Notes: generated by a model not told the origin, from the sequence alone. A DNA stretch of 64,000 nucleotides from Aerococcus christensenii (GCF_001543105.1 NZ_CP014159.1:1550001-1614000); one strand, 5' to 3'. Numbered from the stretch's first letter, positions 33,176-43,835 are shown. Numbers and translations: made by a program.

Positions 33176-33589
33176 TTATTTCCCAAAAGAAAAAGTTTCT
33201 TTGATGTGTTTTTGAAGGTGTTGATAGGAACCAGTTCCCTCATAAATTTGAAAGGCCTGCACTTTGAAACGTTCCCCCTCATCAGGATAAACATCTTTCA
33301 CAAAAGGATTATCTTTCAGAATACTTTCAAGGTGTTCCTTACCAATCGCGCGCACTTTTCCGGTTAAACGAATGACTTCTATACCGTCTTCTTTAATCAT
33401 CCCTGTGACTGCAACGGATGGATTAGCTTCCAACTCTTCATAAAAGTGAGTAGTGGGAGCTGTCATAAAAAAAACGCCCTGCTCATTTGCTACTCCAACG
33501 TTTGCGTACCGAGCATCTGCATGTCCCTCTTCATCTACCGTGGAGAACACACATGCGCCTATTTTAGCTAAAATATCCATATATTTCAT
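33176..33589 (-). CDS. Pyridoxamine 5'-phosphate oxidase-like flavoprotein
   Basis: Small flavin-binding split-barrel protein of 137 residues, of the PPOX-like family. Visible features are the strand C-V-F-S-T-V-D-E-E-G-H-A-D-A-R and the later V-I-R-L-T-G-K-V-R. It lacks the full PdxH signature, so vitamin B6 oxidase activity is not implied; such proteins bind FMN, haem or F420. The start is the ATG at 33589, with AAGGAG 8 nt upstream. It stands alone with a terminator. Confidence 0.8.
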   Translation of the reverse strand: MKYMDILAKIGACVFSTVDEEGHADARYANVGVANEQGVFFMTAPTTHFYEELEANPSVAVTGMIKEDGIEVIRLTGKVRAIGKEHLESILKDNPFVKDVYPDEGERFKVQAFQIYEGTGSYQHLQKHIKETFSFGK

Positions 33590-33739
33590 TGCTATCACTC
33601 CTTTTTTATTTTCTTTAGTATACCATAAATTTCCCAAGTATAAGGAGCGCTTTCATTCCTGTTCCTCTCACTTTTTGGTATACGACAATTTCCCTCCTTG
33701 ATATTCTTCTAAATAAATCGAATTTTCAGCGATAAGCCC

Positions 33740-33769
33740 TTGCTTTCACCAGATGATTCGGTTTATCAT
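33740..33769 (+). promoter_or_regulatory. Promoter of glyA
   Basis: TTGCTT and TATCAT with an 18-nt spacer, 38 nt before the ATG. Moderate match. Confidence 0.5.
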
Positions 33770-33807
33770 GGGAACATAATTAGCAAAAAGGCAAGGAGGC
33801 TTTCTTC

Positions 33808-35049
33808 ATGTGGATAAATGAAAAAAAAGACACTGAAGTATTTGAATGGATTGAAAAAGAAAAAGAACGTCAAGAACAAAGTATCGAGCTTATTGCTTCT
33901 GAAAATTTTGTCTCTGTGGAAGTTATGCAAGCTCAAGGGAGCGTTTTAACCAATAAGTACGCTGAAGGATATCCAAGTAAACGTTACTATGGCGGATGCC
34001 AAATGGTCGATCATATTGAACAATTAGCCATTGATCGGGCTAAACAATTATTCGGCGCAGAATACGCGAATGTTCAACCTCACTCTGGCTCTCAAGCTAA
34101 TAGCGCTGTCTTCCAAGCTTTCCTACAACCAGGAGATACTTTCTTAGGAATGAACTTAACCGAAGGCGGTCACTTAACTCATGGCTCTCCGGTGAATTTC
34201 TCTGGGAAACTCTACCATGCCATCCATTACGGACTAAACCCTCAAACAGAGCGCGTCGATTATGACCAAGTCAGAGAGCTTGCCCTCAAACATCATCCTA
34301 AGATGATTATTGCAGGTTTCTCAGCTTATTCACGTAGCTTAGATTTTAAAAAGTTCAGAGAAATTGCAGATGAAGTCGGTGCTATTTTAATGGTGGATAT
34401 GTCTCATGTAGCAGGTCTTGTAGCAACTGGACTCTATCCGAACCCGGTTCCTTATGCAGATGTCGTCACAACTACTACCCACAAAACTCTTCGTGGCCCT
34501 CGGGGTGGTCTCATCCTTGCCAAAGAAGAATACGGCAAAAAACTCAACTCTGCTATCTTCCCAGGCAGCCAAGGAGGCCCTCTTGAACATGTCATTGCTG
34601 CTAAAGCCGTTGCCTTCTACGAAGCCTTACAACCTGAATTTAAGACTTACTGTGAACAAATCATCAAAAATGCGAAAGCCATGGCCGAAGTCTTTACCAG
34701 AGATAACCCCGCCCGCCTCATCACGGGAGGCACGGATAACCACCTCTTGTTAATTGATGTGACTGGATTCGGTCTTACCGGAAAAGACGCCGAACATATT
34801 CTCGACAGTATTCATATTACGGCTAACAAAAATACAATTCCTAATGAAAAACAAAAGCCCTTTATTACAAGTGGAATTCGGATCGGAACACCTGCTATCA
34901 CCACACGTGGATTCAAAGAAAAAGAAGCTCAACAGGTCGCTGAATGGATCATCACTGCTTTGGAAAATCCTAAAAATTCAGCTATATTGAAACAACTAAA
35001 TGATGAAGTTCTCGCCCTAACCACTCGCTTCCCTCTCTATGAAAAATAA
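33808..35049 (+). CDS. glyA: Serine hydroxymethyltransferase
   Basis: PLP enzyme of 413 residues interconverting serine and glycine with transfer of a one-carbon unit to tetrahydrofolate. Conserved segments include [25 protein letters not shown], the H-V-A-G-L region, and [12 protein letters not shown] with the PLP-binding Lys. AAGGAGG lies 8 nt before the ATG. It has its own strong terminator. Confidence 0.96.
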   Translation: MWINEKKDTEVFEWIEKEKERQEQSIELIASENFVSVEVMQAQGSVLTNKYAEGYPSKRYYGGCQMVDHIEQLAIDRAKQLFGAEYANVQPHSGSQANSAVFQAFLQPGDTFLGMNLTEGGHLTHGSPVNFSGKLYHAIHYGLNPQTERVDYDQVRELALKHHPKMIIAGFSAYSRSLDFKKFREIADEVGAILMVDMSHVAGLVATGLYPNPVPYADVVTTTTHKTLRGPRGGLILAKEEYGKKLNSAIFPGSQGGPLEHVIAAKAVAFYEALQPEFKTYCEQIIKNAKAMAEVFTRDNPARLITGGTDNHLLLIDVTGFGLTGKDAEHILDSIHITANKNTIPNEKQKPFITSGIRIGTPAITTRGFKEKEAQQVAEWIITALENPKNSAILKQLNDEVLALTTRFPLYEK

Positions 35050-35057
35050 AATTTTTC

Positions 35058-35102
35058 AAAAAGCAGGCAGTCGCCCTAAAAGACGACTGCCTGCTTTTTA
35101 TA
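35058..35102 (+). terminator. Bidirectional terminator after glyA
   Basis: Stem AAAAGCAGGCAGTCG/CGACTGCCTGCTTTT with a 10-nt loop, flanked by A and T runs; it also closes the convergent gene at 35129-36811. Confidence 0.92.
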
Positions 35103-35128
35103 TATAGAGATAAAAATTCCTATTCTCC

Positions 35129-36811
35129 TTATTTTAACAGATCCATTTTCTCTACTTTCCCGTCTTGAGCCACTTGTAACTTCACAGACGTATGAGGCAC
35201 TAAGAAAGGTAATTCATCATTTAATTGAATAGGCACTTGATAGATGACATTTCCAATCTTCAAATAATAAACCGTATTGCCGTCCTTAACTACTGCTTGG
35301 ATCTGATCGGCTTGACCTTGGATTTCTTTGAGCTCTCCTTGGTCATGAACCTCTTTAAAGGTGATATGTTTGGCCTTACCGTATTGGCGAATCAATTCTC
35401 CCACTGAATTAGCAATCAAAACATTCTGATAGTTGGCCACATCAATTAAGGCATACTGCTTAATCAATCCCGCCTGATCCTTCAAAGATAAGATATATAA
35501 AGGCTGGCCGTTCAAATTAATCAGAAGAGGGAAGGTGGCTTTATAGCCCTTCTCTTGAACAGAACCTTCTGCTGATTTCATAGCAGAGTATTCTTCAGCG
35601 GCAGTCAATGGGTACATCTTCGCTTCTTTGGTTCGCATATTCACCAAAACAAATCCAATATTCGAAGCATCCGAAACGACTGATGTGACTCCTGTATAAA
35701 GATAGATGTCATTATTAATCGGCAAATAATTATAGCCTTCTGTCGGCTTGGTGACCCCTGTTTTAGAGAATTTTGAATTCCAAAAGCCGCCCTTATAGAG
35801 GCCATTCATTTGAAGTTGATGGAGGATGAGATCTGAAGAATATACCCGATCAATCCAATGAGGGGCATCCTTTATATCATAAAATTGAGTCTGACCACTC
35901 ACCGCATCCAATAAGACCACACCATTGACTTCCGGTTCTTTAAAAATAAACCGTTTCCGATAAGTCGTTGCCACATAGTAAGGATGTCCCGTATCGTCTA
36001 CTTCAAAAGAAGGATGTCCAAACAAAGCAAAAGGATACTTAAACCGTAATCTTCGCTTAGCATTTCTATTCAGTAAATCATCATTGGTGTATTTCATTTT
36101 TTCTGGAAGATCAATCAACTGCGTCTCTCCCGAAACCATGTCCACCTGAATATAATTAGGAATACCTTCTTTATAATTGTTCAGCCACTTAAAAAAGCCC
36201 GCATATTCCAAAGGGGACACTCGATAGGGACGCCCTTGAATATTAATCTGCGTATAATCACTAGCCGCTTCAAATTGAGAGACAATCTCTGAAAGTTCTC
36301 CTAGGCGTCGATTGCCTAATAGAATAGCTGTATCTCGATCAATCAGAGGGATCTGGTTGACATTCGTCTCTGGGAAATCTTCCTTGAAGTCTTTGGTTTG
36401 TACATCAATCATATGTGCAAACTGATCTGCCATAAAAAGAGGACTGCAAATCAATTGAACGCCGACATAGAAGACAACTAAAATTCCAAAGGCTTCCAAG
36501 AATAGTCGATATTTTTTGGGGAAAGGTCCCTTGTTTTCTACTTTTATTTTTATCTTCTTTTTAAAAAGTGTACCCTCCGTTTGCCAAACGATTCCACCCT
36601 GCTTAAAGGTATCAAATAACAATTCAATAACTAAGCTTCCTATGAAAAGCCAGCCCAAAAATGCCCAAAAGGCAAAGGAGGCGTAATTTAACGGTGGAAG
36701 AAACAGATAGTAATAGACGCCCATGACAGCTAACCAAATCAGGTAAGCGATAAATCGCCCTTTATTGGAAGAAGACTTGAATGGACGCGAAGAATTGGTA
36801 ACATCTTTCAT
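35129..36811 (-). CDS. Conserved membrane-anchored protein with large extracytoplasmic domain
   Basis: Protein of 560 residues with three hydrophobic segments in the first 130 residues (about 19-38, 42-66 and 106-128) and then a soluble region of about 430 residues, probably outside the cell. That region has repeated beta-rich units with motifs such as V-V-L-L-D-A-V-S-G-Q-T and Y-I-Q-V-D-M-V-S-G-E-T, similar to PepSY-like repeats. Relatives in lactobacilli and streptococci carry the uninformative name CvpA-like or Tat-pathway signal protein. Function unknown. AAGGAGG lies 7 nt before the ATG. Confidence 0.75.
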   Translation of the reverse strand: MKDVTNSSRPFKSSSNKGRFIAYLIWLAVMGVYYYLFLPPLNYASFAFWAFLGWLFIGSLVIELLFDTFKQGGIVWQTEGTLFKKKIKIKVENKGPFPKKYRLFLEAFGILVVFYVGVQLICSPLFMADQFAHMIDVQTKDFKEDFPETNVNQIPLIDRDTAILLGNRRLGELSEIVSQFEAASDYTQINIQGRPYRVSPLEYAGFFKWLNNYKEGIPNYIQVDMVSGETQLIDLPEKMKYTNDDLLNRNAKRRLRFKYPFALFGHPSFEVDDTGHPYYVATTYRKRFIFKEPEVNGVVLLDAVSGQTQFYDIKDAPHWIDRVYSSDLILHQLQMNGLYKGGFWNSKFSKTGVTKPTEGYNYLPINNDIYLYTGVTSVVSDASNIGFVLVNMRTKEAKMYPLTAAEEYSAMKSAEGSVQEKGYKATFPLLINLNGQPLYILSLKDQAGLIKQYALIDVANYQNVLIANSVGELIRQYGKAKHITFKEVHDQGELKEIQGQADQIQAVVKDGNTVYYLKIGNVIYQVPIQLNDELPFLVPHTSVKLQVAQDGKVEKMDLLK

Positions 36812-36922
36812 AAATGTCCCTCCTTTTCATTCAAGAGTCTTTATATTTCTTTTAGTATACCATAGGGTCACCAAAGAAAGTAAACGATTTCTCCCTTTGA
36901 AGAGATTTTGGTTTCACAGTGA

Positions 36923-37081
36923 TTAAGGGCTTGTCAAAGATCACTTGAAAAAACAGACGAAAGCTACGGCAAAATTCTCTTCAATCAGATCACAGGGAGA
37001 GAGTACATCACTTGCTTCGATCAACAACCTCCAACACTTGAAGAAATTTTCAAAATGAAAGCAGGTGATCACAATGAATAA
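36923..37081 (+). pseudogene. Remnant of an ABC transporter ATPase gene (C-terminal 52 codons)
   Basis: This frame is open for 52 codons before TAA at 37079-37081. Its end (Q-P-P-T-L-E-E-I-F-K-M-K-A-G) matches the conserved C-terminal helix of NatA/YhaQ-type exporter ATPases. Walker A, the signature and Walker B are all missing and a TGA precedes the fragment. The stop overlaps the permease start by 8 nt, as in intact ATPase-permease operons. I infer that most of the ATPase gene was deleted. Confidence 0.75.
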
Positions 37082-38360
37082 ACTTTGGATTGTTATCAAA
37101 CACGTTTACCGGAAAAATGTCGCCAGAAAAGCCTTCATCTGGATGCTTTTCTCTCCTATTATTACCTTAGCTATTTGCTTAGCGATTGGATTTTTCATTG
37201 GCAAGTACGAAGGCGAAAAAACAGCTACTGTTGCTCTTGTGGATGCCCCAACCACTCTGCAAGAAAAATTTCAAGCCAACGCCGGCAAGAATACTATTCG
37301 AACAGACTTAGATGAAAACCAAACCAAGGAAGCCTTAAAAACAGATAGCATCGATGGCTACCTCGTCTTAACTTCCAAAGATAAAGGCCTGAATCCTACC
37401 TTCTACAATAAGACCAACAGTAAAGATATTTCTCTGAAGCCGTTTGAAAATCTTTTAAACGACTTCATCCTTGAACAAAATATTTCAAAACTAGGACTCG
37501 ATCCCCAGCAATTTAAAGCGATCGCTCACTCGCAAGTACCTATTCAATCAGTCAGCTTTATCTACAAAAATGGCGAACTGGTTCCTGAAATTAAAGAAAT
37601 GAAAGAAGTCTTCATCCGTAAGGGGATTGCTTATCTGACTTGTTTTATTGTCATGATGTTTATCTTCTCTTATGTGAGTGTCATTGGGCAAGAGATTGCC
37701 AGCGAAAAAGGTTCCAAGGTTTGTGAAATCATCCTCTCCTCTATACCTGCTAAGGCCTACTTTTTTGGAAAATTAGCTGCTATTGGTTTGATGGTTGTGA
37801 CTCAAATTATAATCTATCTGCTGATTGGTGTACTCGTTTGGATGGGATTTCACTTGGATCTCTTCTCCTTGCCAAGTGAATGGACAGAGTTGCTTGCTCA
37901 GATTCACTTCAGCCAAGTGCTTCAAGAATCTTTGCCTTCCCTTCTCCTTGGGATTGTTTACGCGGTACTTGGTATTATCATCTACTCCCACTTAGCAGCC
38001 TCCTTAGGTTCCTTAATCTCCAAAACAGAAGAGCTTCCAAAAGCTATGATGCCTATTTCTATGTTAGGAGTGATCGGTTTTTACATCGGTATGTTTGCCA
38101 TAACTTCTACCAATAATACCTTTGTCCGTATAGCCTCACAAATACCTTTCTTTACACCTTTTGTGATGCCTTTCCGCCTCAGCAACGCCTCTATTCAACC
38201 GCTCGAAATTACCCTATCCATTGTTTTGTGCTTCATCTTTGCCATGGTCATTCTTACGCTTTCAGTCACTTTCTACAAGAGTAATATCTTAACCACGAGC
38301 GATAAGGGCTTTATAGATGCTATGAAGCGTTCTCTTACCCTCTGGAAAACTGAAAAATAA
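37074..38360 (+). CDS. ABC-2 type transporter permease (NatB/YhaP-like)
   Basis: Membrane permease of 428 residues. One transmembrane segment (about 20-42) is followed by an extracellular domain of about 130 residues and then five segments in the C-terminal half. This is the ABC-2 architecture of NatB/YhaP, which exports Na+, drugs or unknown compounds. The start is the ATG at 37074, with AGGTG 6 nt upstream. The partner ATPase survives only as a fragment just upstream, so the permease probably has no dedicated motor unless an ATPase elsewhere replaces it. Confidence 0.85.
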   Translation: MNKLWIVIKHVYRKNVARKAFIWMLFSPIITLAICLAIGFFIGKYEGEKTATVALVDAPTTLQEKFQANAGKNTIRTDLDENQTKEALKTDSIDGYLVLTSKDKGLNPTFYNKTNSKDISLKPFENLLNDFILEQNISKLGLDPQQFKAIAHSQVPIQSVSFIYKNGELVPEIKEMKEVFIRKGIAYLTCFIVMMFIFSYVSVIGQEIASEKGSKVCEIILSSIPAKAYFFGKLAAIGLMVVTQIIIYLLIGVLVWMGFHLDLFSLPSEWTELLAQIHFSQVLQESLPSLLLGIVYAVLGIIIYSHLAASLGSLISKTEELPKAMMPISMLGVIGFYIGMFAITSTNNTFVRIASQIPFFTPFVMPFRLSNASIQPLEITLSIVLCFIFAMVILTLSVTFYKSNILTTSDKGFIDAMKRSLTLWKTEK

Positions 38361-38375
38361 TAGCATTGTAAACTT

Positions 38376-38412
38376 AGCTCCCAAAAAGTTTAAGCTTTTA
38401 GGGATCTTTTTG
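38376..38412 (+). terminator. Terminator of the ABC-2 permease gene
   Basis: Stem TCCCaAAAAG/CTTTTaGGGA followed by TCTTTTTG. Confidence 0.75.
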
Positions 38413-38459
38413 TATTGACAGAGAACGCCTGGTTCTTTTTCAAAAGATAGCTGTCTTCT

Positions 38460-38488
38460 TTTCACATCTTGTCAATCTTTGTTATAAT
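38460..38488 (+). promoter_or_regulatory. Promoter of rqcH
   Basis: Perfect -10 TATAAT with a weak -35 TTTCAC at 17-nt spacing, 26 nt before the ATG. Confidence 0.55.
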
Positions 38489-38514
38489 AAAATTCTAAGA
38501 AAGTAGGTGGTTCC

Positions 38515-40182
38515 ATGTCTCTAGATGGATTATTTATCCATAGTCTCACCCAAGAACTTCATCAAGTTCTCTCTAAGGGACGCATCAACAAAATCCAACA
38601 ACCCTATGACCAAGAAATTCTTTTGACCATTCGTCAAGACCGGCGCACTTATAAATTATTACTAGCTGCCACCCCTTCAGCTCCCCGTATTCAACTCACT
38701 CAAAGGGCTTATAGTATTCCTGAAACGCCTCAAAACTTTTGTATGTTTTTGAGAAAACATATAGAAGGCGCAACCATTACAGGGGTTCATCAGTATGAAG
38801 CGGACCGCATTGTTTCCGTCGATCTCTGTTGCTATAACGAACTCGGTGATCCCCTCAAACGTCACCTCGTCATTGAAATCATGGGCAGGCGATCTAATAT
38901 CCTTGTTTTGGATGAGGAACATACCATTATGGACCTCATCACCAAAATTCCGCCAGCCCTCAACCGGTATCGGACGCTGCTTCCAGGAGCGCATTATTGT
39001 CTTCCCCCTCAAGCGAACAAGGAAAATCCTTTCACCCACTTGGAAACTTTTCCTTTTGATGAAGAATTATCAAAAGTGTCATTACAAGCTTATTTTATGG
39101 GTTTTGGAGCAGACAGTGCCCAAGAAGTCCTCTATCGACTAAAGGGACAGTCCCCTGATGAGCAGGTTCACCGTTTCAAAACTTTTATTCAATCCTTCAT
39201 GCAACCAAGGCCTTGTCTTACTAAGCAAGATAACAAGGTTCATATGACGGCTTTCCCTTATGAACATCTCCTGGGAGAACGCCAAACTTTCGATAGCCTA
39301 AGTCAGTTAATGGACGCTTATTATGATCAAGTCTCTCAATATACTCGCATTAATCAGGTTAGTGAACAATTGGGCCAAGTGGTCAACAAAAAACTCAAAC
39401 ATTGTCAAAAAAAACTCGCCAACCTCGCTAAGGACGAAGAAAAGAGTCAATCTGCAGAAGACTATCAGCTCAAGGGGGAATTACTCACTGCCTCCCTCTA
39501 TCAACTCCACAAGGGACAAACAGAGGTGACTCTCCCCAATTACTACGCTAATGGTGCTCCCATCACTATCTCTCTTGATCCAGCACTCTCTCCTTCTGAT
39601 AATGCTCAGAAATACTTCCGGCAGTATCGAAAATATACTCATGCCAAAGAGCATATCGAGGAACAAAAAGCAAAAAACCAAGGAGAAGTGGATTATCTTC
39701 TCTCCATCTCTGGCCTACTCACCTACGCAGAAGATAATGAATTACAAGCCATCAAACAAGAACTCATTCTCCAAGGTTACCTGTCTTCTCCTCATCAAAA
39801 ACGAAAATCTAAAAACACTGCTCCACTCCAACCCAGACACTATCCATCAGTAGCTGGAAATTCCATTTGGATCGGACGCAACAACACGCAAAACGATCAA
39901 CTCACCTTGAAAAAAGCACACAAAGATTACTATTGGTTCCATACCCAAAATATTCCAGGCAGTCACGTTATCTTAGGAACTGACCACCCCACAGATGAAG
40001 AGCTCCTTCAAGCAGCTTCCTATGCGGCCTACTTTTCTAAATACCGCTACGCTACCCATGTACCGGTCGACTATACCCAAGTCAAACATGTCAAAAAACC
40101 TAAAGGGGCCAAGCCTGGCTTAGTCAATTACTTTAAACAAACCACTCTCTATGTTTCCCCAACTTCCCCAGATCCTAAGTAA
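38515..40182 (+). CDS. rqcH: RqcH / NFACT-family ribosome quality control protein
   Basis: Protein of 555 residues, the usual length. The N-terminal NFACT-N domain begins S-L-D-G-L-F-I-H-S-L-T-Q-E-L. A coiled-coil part spans about residues 285-420, and the C-terminal NFACT-R domain carries K-K-A-H-K-D-Y-Y-W-F-H-T and G-S-H-V-I-L. RqcH binds stalled 50S subunits with peptidyl-tRNA and directs C-terminal alanine tailing. It is also known as fibronectin-binding protein FbpA/PavA in streptococci. AGGTGG lies 4 nt before the ATG. Confidence 0.93.
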   Translation: MSLDGLFIHSLTQELHQVLSKGRINKIQQPYDQEILLTIRQDRRTYKLLLAATPSAPRIQLTQRAYSIPETPQNFCMFLRKHIEGATITGVHQYEADRIVSVDLCCYNELGDPLKRHLVIEIMGRRSNILVLDEEHTIMDLITKIPPALNRYRTLLPGAHYCLPPQANKENPFTHLETFPFDEELSKVSLQAYFMGFGADSAQEVLYRLKGQSPDEQVHRFKTFIQSFMQPRPCLTKQDNKVHMTAFPYEHLLGERQTFDSLSQLMDAYYDQVSQYTRINQVSEQLGQVVNKKLKHCQKKLANLAKDEEKSQSAEDYQLKGELLTASLYQLHKGQTEVTLPNYYANGAPITISLDPALSPSDNAQKYFRQYRKYTHAKEHIEEQKAKNQGEVDYLLSISGLLTYAEDNELQAIKQELILQGYLSSPHQKRKSKNTAPLQPRHYPSVAGNSIWIGRNNTQNDQLTLKKAHKDYYWFHTQNIPGSHVILGTDHPTDEELLQAASYAAYFSKYRYATHVPVDYTQVKHVKKPKGAKPGLVNYFKQTTLYVSPTSPDPK

Positions 40183-40187
40183 GAATC

Positions 40188-40201
40188 CGAACATTTGTTT
40201 G
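40188..40201 (+). promoter_or_regulatory. SOS box (LexA operator)
   Basis: CGAACATTTGTTTG matches the Gram-positive LexA consensus CGAAC-N4-GTTYG exactly and overlaps the -35 of lexA. This supports autoregulation. It lies 6 nt after the rqcH stop. Confidence 0.88.
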
Positions 40202-40227
40202 TAAAATTTCTTTCCTTATGCTACACT
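40199..40227 (+). promoter_or_regulatory. Promoter of lexA
   Basis: TTGTAA and TACACT with a 17-nt spacer and a TG extension of the -10 (TGCTACACT). LexA bound to the SOS box would block it. Confidence 0.75.
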
Positions 40228-40261
40228 AAAGGTAATCTGAAAGAAAGTGATGGTGGTAATA

Positions 40262-40873
40262 ATGAAAGAGCGTCCACTCCAAATTCTTCAATGCATTTAT
40301 GATAACGTCGAAGAGAAGGGATATCCTCCAACAATCCGTGAAATTTGTGAGTGTGTCGGACTTACTTCTACGTCCACTGTGCATTCTCATCTCAATCGCT
40401 TAGAACAAGGAGGCTACCTGTTCAAAGATTCTACAAAGCCACGCGCCTTAGAGATTACGCAAAAAGGTTACAAATTATTAGGCGTTAACCACCAAGGTAT
40501 CCCTATAGTCGGAACAGTAACAGCCGGCCAACCTATTGATGCCATTGAAGATATTGAAGGCTACTTTCCCTGCCCACCTTCCCTCAACGCCAATGAAGCC
40601 GATTACTTTATGCTACAGATTCGCGGCGAAAGTATGATCGAAGCGGGAATTTTAGATGGAGATTACGTGATTGTTCGCCAACAAAATTCAGCTTCTAACG
40701 GAGATATTGTCATCGCTATGACCGAAGAAGAACAAGCTACCTGTAAGCGGTTTTTCAAAGAACAAGACTACATCCGACTACAACCTGAAAATTCTTCCAT
40801 GTCAGCTATTATTCTCAGAAATTGCTATATTCTTGGAAAAGTAGTTTCCCTTTACCGTCCACATACTTTTTAA
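40262..40873 (+). CDS. lexA: LexA repressor
   Basis: SOS repressor of 203 residues. The N-terminal winged helix-turn-helix ends with [10 protein letters not shown]. The self-cleavage site is Ala88-Gly89 (in T-V-T-A-G-Q) and the catalytic dyad is Ser124 (R-G-E-S-M) and Lys162 (C-K-R-F). On DNA damage RecA filaments trigger cleavage. The start is uncertain: ATG at 40262 fits the alignment with Bacillus LexA and has GGTGG upstream; ATG at 40250 is also possible. Confidence 0.94.
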   Translation: MKERPLQILQCIYDNVEEKGYPPTIREICECVGLTSTSTVHSHLNRLEQGGYLFKDSTKPRALEITQKGYKLLGVNHQGIPIVGTVTAGQPIDAIEDIEGYFPCPPSLNANEADYFMLQIRGESMIEAGILDGDYVIVRQQNSASNGDIVIAMTEEEQATCKRFFKEQDYIRLQPENSSMSAIILRNCYILGKVVSLYRPHTF

Positions 40874-40919
40874 ACGCTCAGTTTTCAATTCTTTTGAATG
40901 CTCGCTTATTCATTCCAAT

Positions 40920-40976
40920 AAAAAATCGCATGATTTTTAAGCTCTCTAGTCTACTCATCATGCGATTTTTCTTTTT
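40920..40976 (+). terminator. Terminator of lexA
   Basis: Stem AAAAATCGCATGAT/ATCATGCGATTTTT followed by CTTTTT. The A run on the left lets it also serve the convergent apt operon. Confidence 0.9.
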
Positions 40977-40992
40977 ATTTTTGGGAATTCCC

Positions 40993-41505
40993 TTAATAAG
41001 TCAATAAGCTAAAGATATCTAAATCTTGGATAGCTTCACGTCCCTTGAGGTCTTTTAATTCAATAATAAAAGCAGCTCCAACCACTTTGCCTCCTAATTT
41101 TTCAACAATTTCACGGGTAGCATGAATCGTCCCACCCGTTGCCAATAAGTCATCAATGACCACCACTTTTTGTCCTGGGCGAATGGCATCTGCGTGCATT
41201 TCAATCTGATTAGTCCCATATTCCAAATCATACTTAAAAGATTCAGTCTCACGAGGGAGCTTACCTGGCTTTCTCGCAGGAGAAAACCCTATATTTAAAG
41301 CATAGGCTACTGGACAGCCTACAATAAATCCACGAGCTTCTGGTCCTACGATGAGGTCGGCCCCTTTTTCTTTAGCAAAAGCTGCGATTTGGTCAATCAC
41401 ATAAGAAAAAGCTTCAGGTGACTGTAAAATCGGTGTAATATCTCTAAATATAATTCCTTTCTCAGGAAAATCAGGAATATCCTTAACATAATCTTTTAAT
41501 TGCAT
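40993..41505 (-). CDS. apt: Adenine phosphoribosyltransferase
   Basis: Purine salvage enzyme of 170 residues making AMP from adenine and PRPP. The PRPP motif [13 protein letters not shown] and the N-terminal [13 protein letters not shown] are typical. It starts 2 nt after recJ ends and is the last gene of the recJ-apt pair, an order conserved in Lactobacillales. Confidence 0.95.
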   Translation of the reverse strand: MQLKDYVKDIPDFPEKGIIFRDITPILQSPEAFSYVIDQIAAFAKEKGADLIVGPEARGFIVGCPVAYALNIGFSPARKPGKLPRETESFKYDLEYGTNQIEMHADAIRPGQKVVVIDDLLATGGTIHATREIVEKLGGKVVGAAFIIELKDLKGREAIQDLDIFSLLTY

Positions 41506-41507
41506 GC

Positions 41508-43835
41508 TTACTCCTCCTCATAAAGGTAAGACTTAATCGTCTGTATCGTTTGTGTTTGTAATAATTTTTCACTCTTCACTTGGTTTTGCCAGGCTTGCAA
41601 ATACCGAGACGTTTGCAAGTCTACCTTATTTTGGGAAGTAAAGAAATGAATTTGAGTATTCAATCGTTGAATAAAGCCCACTTCTTCCATTATTTTTAAA
41701 ATGACTTCTAATTTAGGCTCAGGAAGTTTTAAATAAGCCGCTAAATTAGAAAATTTTCCTTTGAGATCAATCATTTGATGCTGTCTCAAGTAACGATAAA
41801 CTAAAGTAACCTCTTCTCGTTGAATGCTACCCATTTGACTAATCGGGCGGGCAAGATAGGCAAATAAATAGAGACTATCGATTCTTTTTTCTTTTATAAA
41901 ACGTTTCAAAGCTTCTAAATTTTTCGGTTGATCGAAAATCACTAACTGACGATAAACAGCCTTAGATTGCTGTAAGTCATTTGGTCCAATGGCTAAAGCT
42001 CCACTTGGCAACATGCCTTGATAACGTTCTTTTAAAGTGGGTTCTTCAAAATAATAGTAGGCTTCTTGAACAGAAAAAATTTGTGAGGAATTCTGGGAAT
42101 GACGCCAGTCAACTAATAAGGGACCTTCTCCCCAAAAATCAATCACTCGGCCTTGTGGGGTAACTCGGCCTTGCCAAGAGTTCAAACTCGCCTCACAGAC
42201 CACTTGAAGCACTTGGCCTTTCGATAGGTAAGAAGCAGTCTCTCCCTTTCCAAAAGCCACTGCCTCTAGTCCCAGACTTCCTTCTTTTTCACTGAGTTTT
42301 AGCTTCAAGGTTTTCTGGTTTTTCCCTAGCGCCCTGGCTTCTATTACTTGAACATCTTTCAATAGAAAACGAGGAACTGGATTATCAGTACCAAACGGAC
42401 GAAGGCAGTCCAAAGAATGTATCGTTTCTTCAGTAAACTGATCCAAGCTTAGCTTACTATCATAAGTTAGGCGACTTTTCTTTTGGATACAATCATGATC
42501 TTCTTTTGCAGCTTCCTTGAGCGCTTTTTGCCACTCTTCAAATTGATCAACAGGAACGGTCATGCCTCCAGCCATAGCATGCCCTCCGCTTTCTGGCGCA
42601 TAGGCTTTGCCTGCTTGTAAAACTCTAAAAAGATTGACACCTTCAATAGACCTACCAGATCCCTTATAAACTTGGCGATCTTCTAACTTCGTTAGAACAA
42701 GGGTCGGCCGATGATACTTCTCTACAAGGCGAGAAGCCACGATACCCAACACGCCTTCGTGCCAACCTTCTTTTTTGACAATAAGTAAATCTTCCAGCTC
42801 GTCTAAGGCTTCGACTTGTTGAAAGGCCTCTTGCGTAATCTTATCCACAATTGATCGTCGGGTTTGATTAGAAACTTCAATTTGATCAACTAACGATTTG
42901 GCTTCTTCCACATCAAAGGTCGTTAAGAGTTCAACCCCTGGCATAGCAGACCCTAACCTCCCCAAAGCATTGAGCCGAGGGGCCAGTTGGAAAGCCACCG
43001 TTTCTTCATTTAGGTTTTTGGGATCTACTCCTACCCGTTGGATCAGTTCCGCTAGTCCTACCCGGTCTGTATTTTGCATAAGCTTGAGTCCCATTTGAAC
43101 AATGGTTCGATTTTCATCGGTTAAACTCACCAAATCAGCAATGGTCCCAATCGCACACACATCCAAATATTCAGTCGGTAAATCGCCGAGTAAAGCAGTT
43201 GCTACTTTCAAAGCAACCCCTACTCCACATAGATCTCCAAAGGGATAGTGTCCCTTTGGATGGCGAGCATGTACAACCGCATAAGCTTCAGGAAGAGTCT
43301 CTCCAATCTCATGATGATCGGTAATGATGACATCTACTCCCCGTTCCTTGGCATAATGAATGGCTTGATGACCCGCCACTCCATTATCACAAGTGATAAT
43401 CAACTGAATGCCTTGCTCAATGTAATACTTGTAAACACTCTGATTAGGGCCATATCCATCTTCGAATCGATCCGGAAGGTAATAAGACACATTCGCTCCT
43501 AGAGAGTCTAAAACTTCTACTAAAATCGTTGTCGCTGTAATTCCATCTGCATCATAATCTCCGTATATGAGAATGGCTTCATTATTTAAAATAGCCGTTC
43601 GAATTCGTTCAACCGCCTTCTCCATATCATAAAGAAGAAAAGGATCATGAAAAACTTCAGACGGCTTCAAAAAATTCTCAATCGCTTCTTTTGTTTGATA
43701 TCCCCTACTTAAAGCTAATTCCACCAATAAAGGGGAACACTTCATTTCTTTAGCTAGGGACTGTAAGTCCACTTCTTTGAGGTTTGGAATCTTTTTTTCT
43801 TCCCAATCATAAGTTGAATTCAACATCTTGGGCAC
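41508..43835 (-). CDS. recJ: Single-stranded-DNA-specific exonuclease RecJ
   Basis: 5'-3' ssDNA exonuclease, 775 residues, for recombination and mismatch repair. The DHH domain carries [10 protein letters not shown] and V-I-I-T-D-H-H-E-I, and the DHHA1 domain has [11 protein letters not shown]-terminal extension of about 220 residues is of the type found in Firmicutes. The start is taken as GTG at 43835, with AAGGAGG 5 nt upstream; an ATG at 43826 is the alternative. RNase Z lies 32 nt upstream on the same strand. Confidence 0.93.
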   Translation of the reverse strand: MPKMLNSTYDWEEKKIPNLKEVDLQSLAKEMKCSPLLVELALSRGYQTKEAIENFLKPSEVFHDPFLLYDMEKAVERIRTAILNNEAILIYGDYDADGITATTILVEVLDSLGANVSYYLPDRFEDGYGPNQSVYKYYIEQGIQLIITCDNGVAGHQAIHYAKERGVDVIITDHHEIGETLPEAYAVVHARHPKGHYPFGDLCGVGVALKVATALLGDLPTEYLDVCAIGTIADLVSLTDENRTIVQMGLKLMQNTDRVGLAELIQRVGVDPKNLNEETVAFQLAPRLNALGRLGSAMPGVELLTTFDVEEAKSLVDQIEVSNQTRRSIVDKITQEAFQQVEALDELEDLLIVKKEGWHEGVLGIVASRLVEKYHRPTLVLTKLEDRQVYKGSGRSIEGVNLFRVLQAGKAYAPESGGHAMAGGMTVPVDQFEEWQKALKEAAKEDHDCIQKKSRLTYDSKLSLDQFTEETIHSLDCLRPFGTDNPVPRFLLKDVQVIEARALGKNQKTLKLKLSEKEGSLGLEAVAFGKGETASYLSKGQVLQVVCEASLNSWQGRVTPQGRVIDFWGEGPLLVDWRHSQNSSQIFSVQEAYYYFEEPTLKERYQGMLPSGALAIGPNDLQQSKAVYRQLVIFDQPKNLEALKRFIKEKRIDSLYLFAYLARPISQMGSIQREEVTLVYRYLRQHQMIDLKGKFSNLAAYLKLPEPKLEVILKIMEEVGFIQRLNTQIHFFTSQNKVDLQTSRYLQAWQNQVKSEKLLQTQTIQTIKSYLYEEE

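Noticed and set aside
36923..37081. Fragment before the ABC-2 permease as a real small gene
   Set aside because: It has no start or ribosome site and matches only the C-terminal end of ATPases, so it is listed as a pseudogene.
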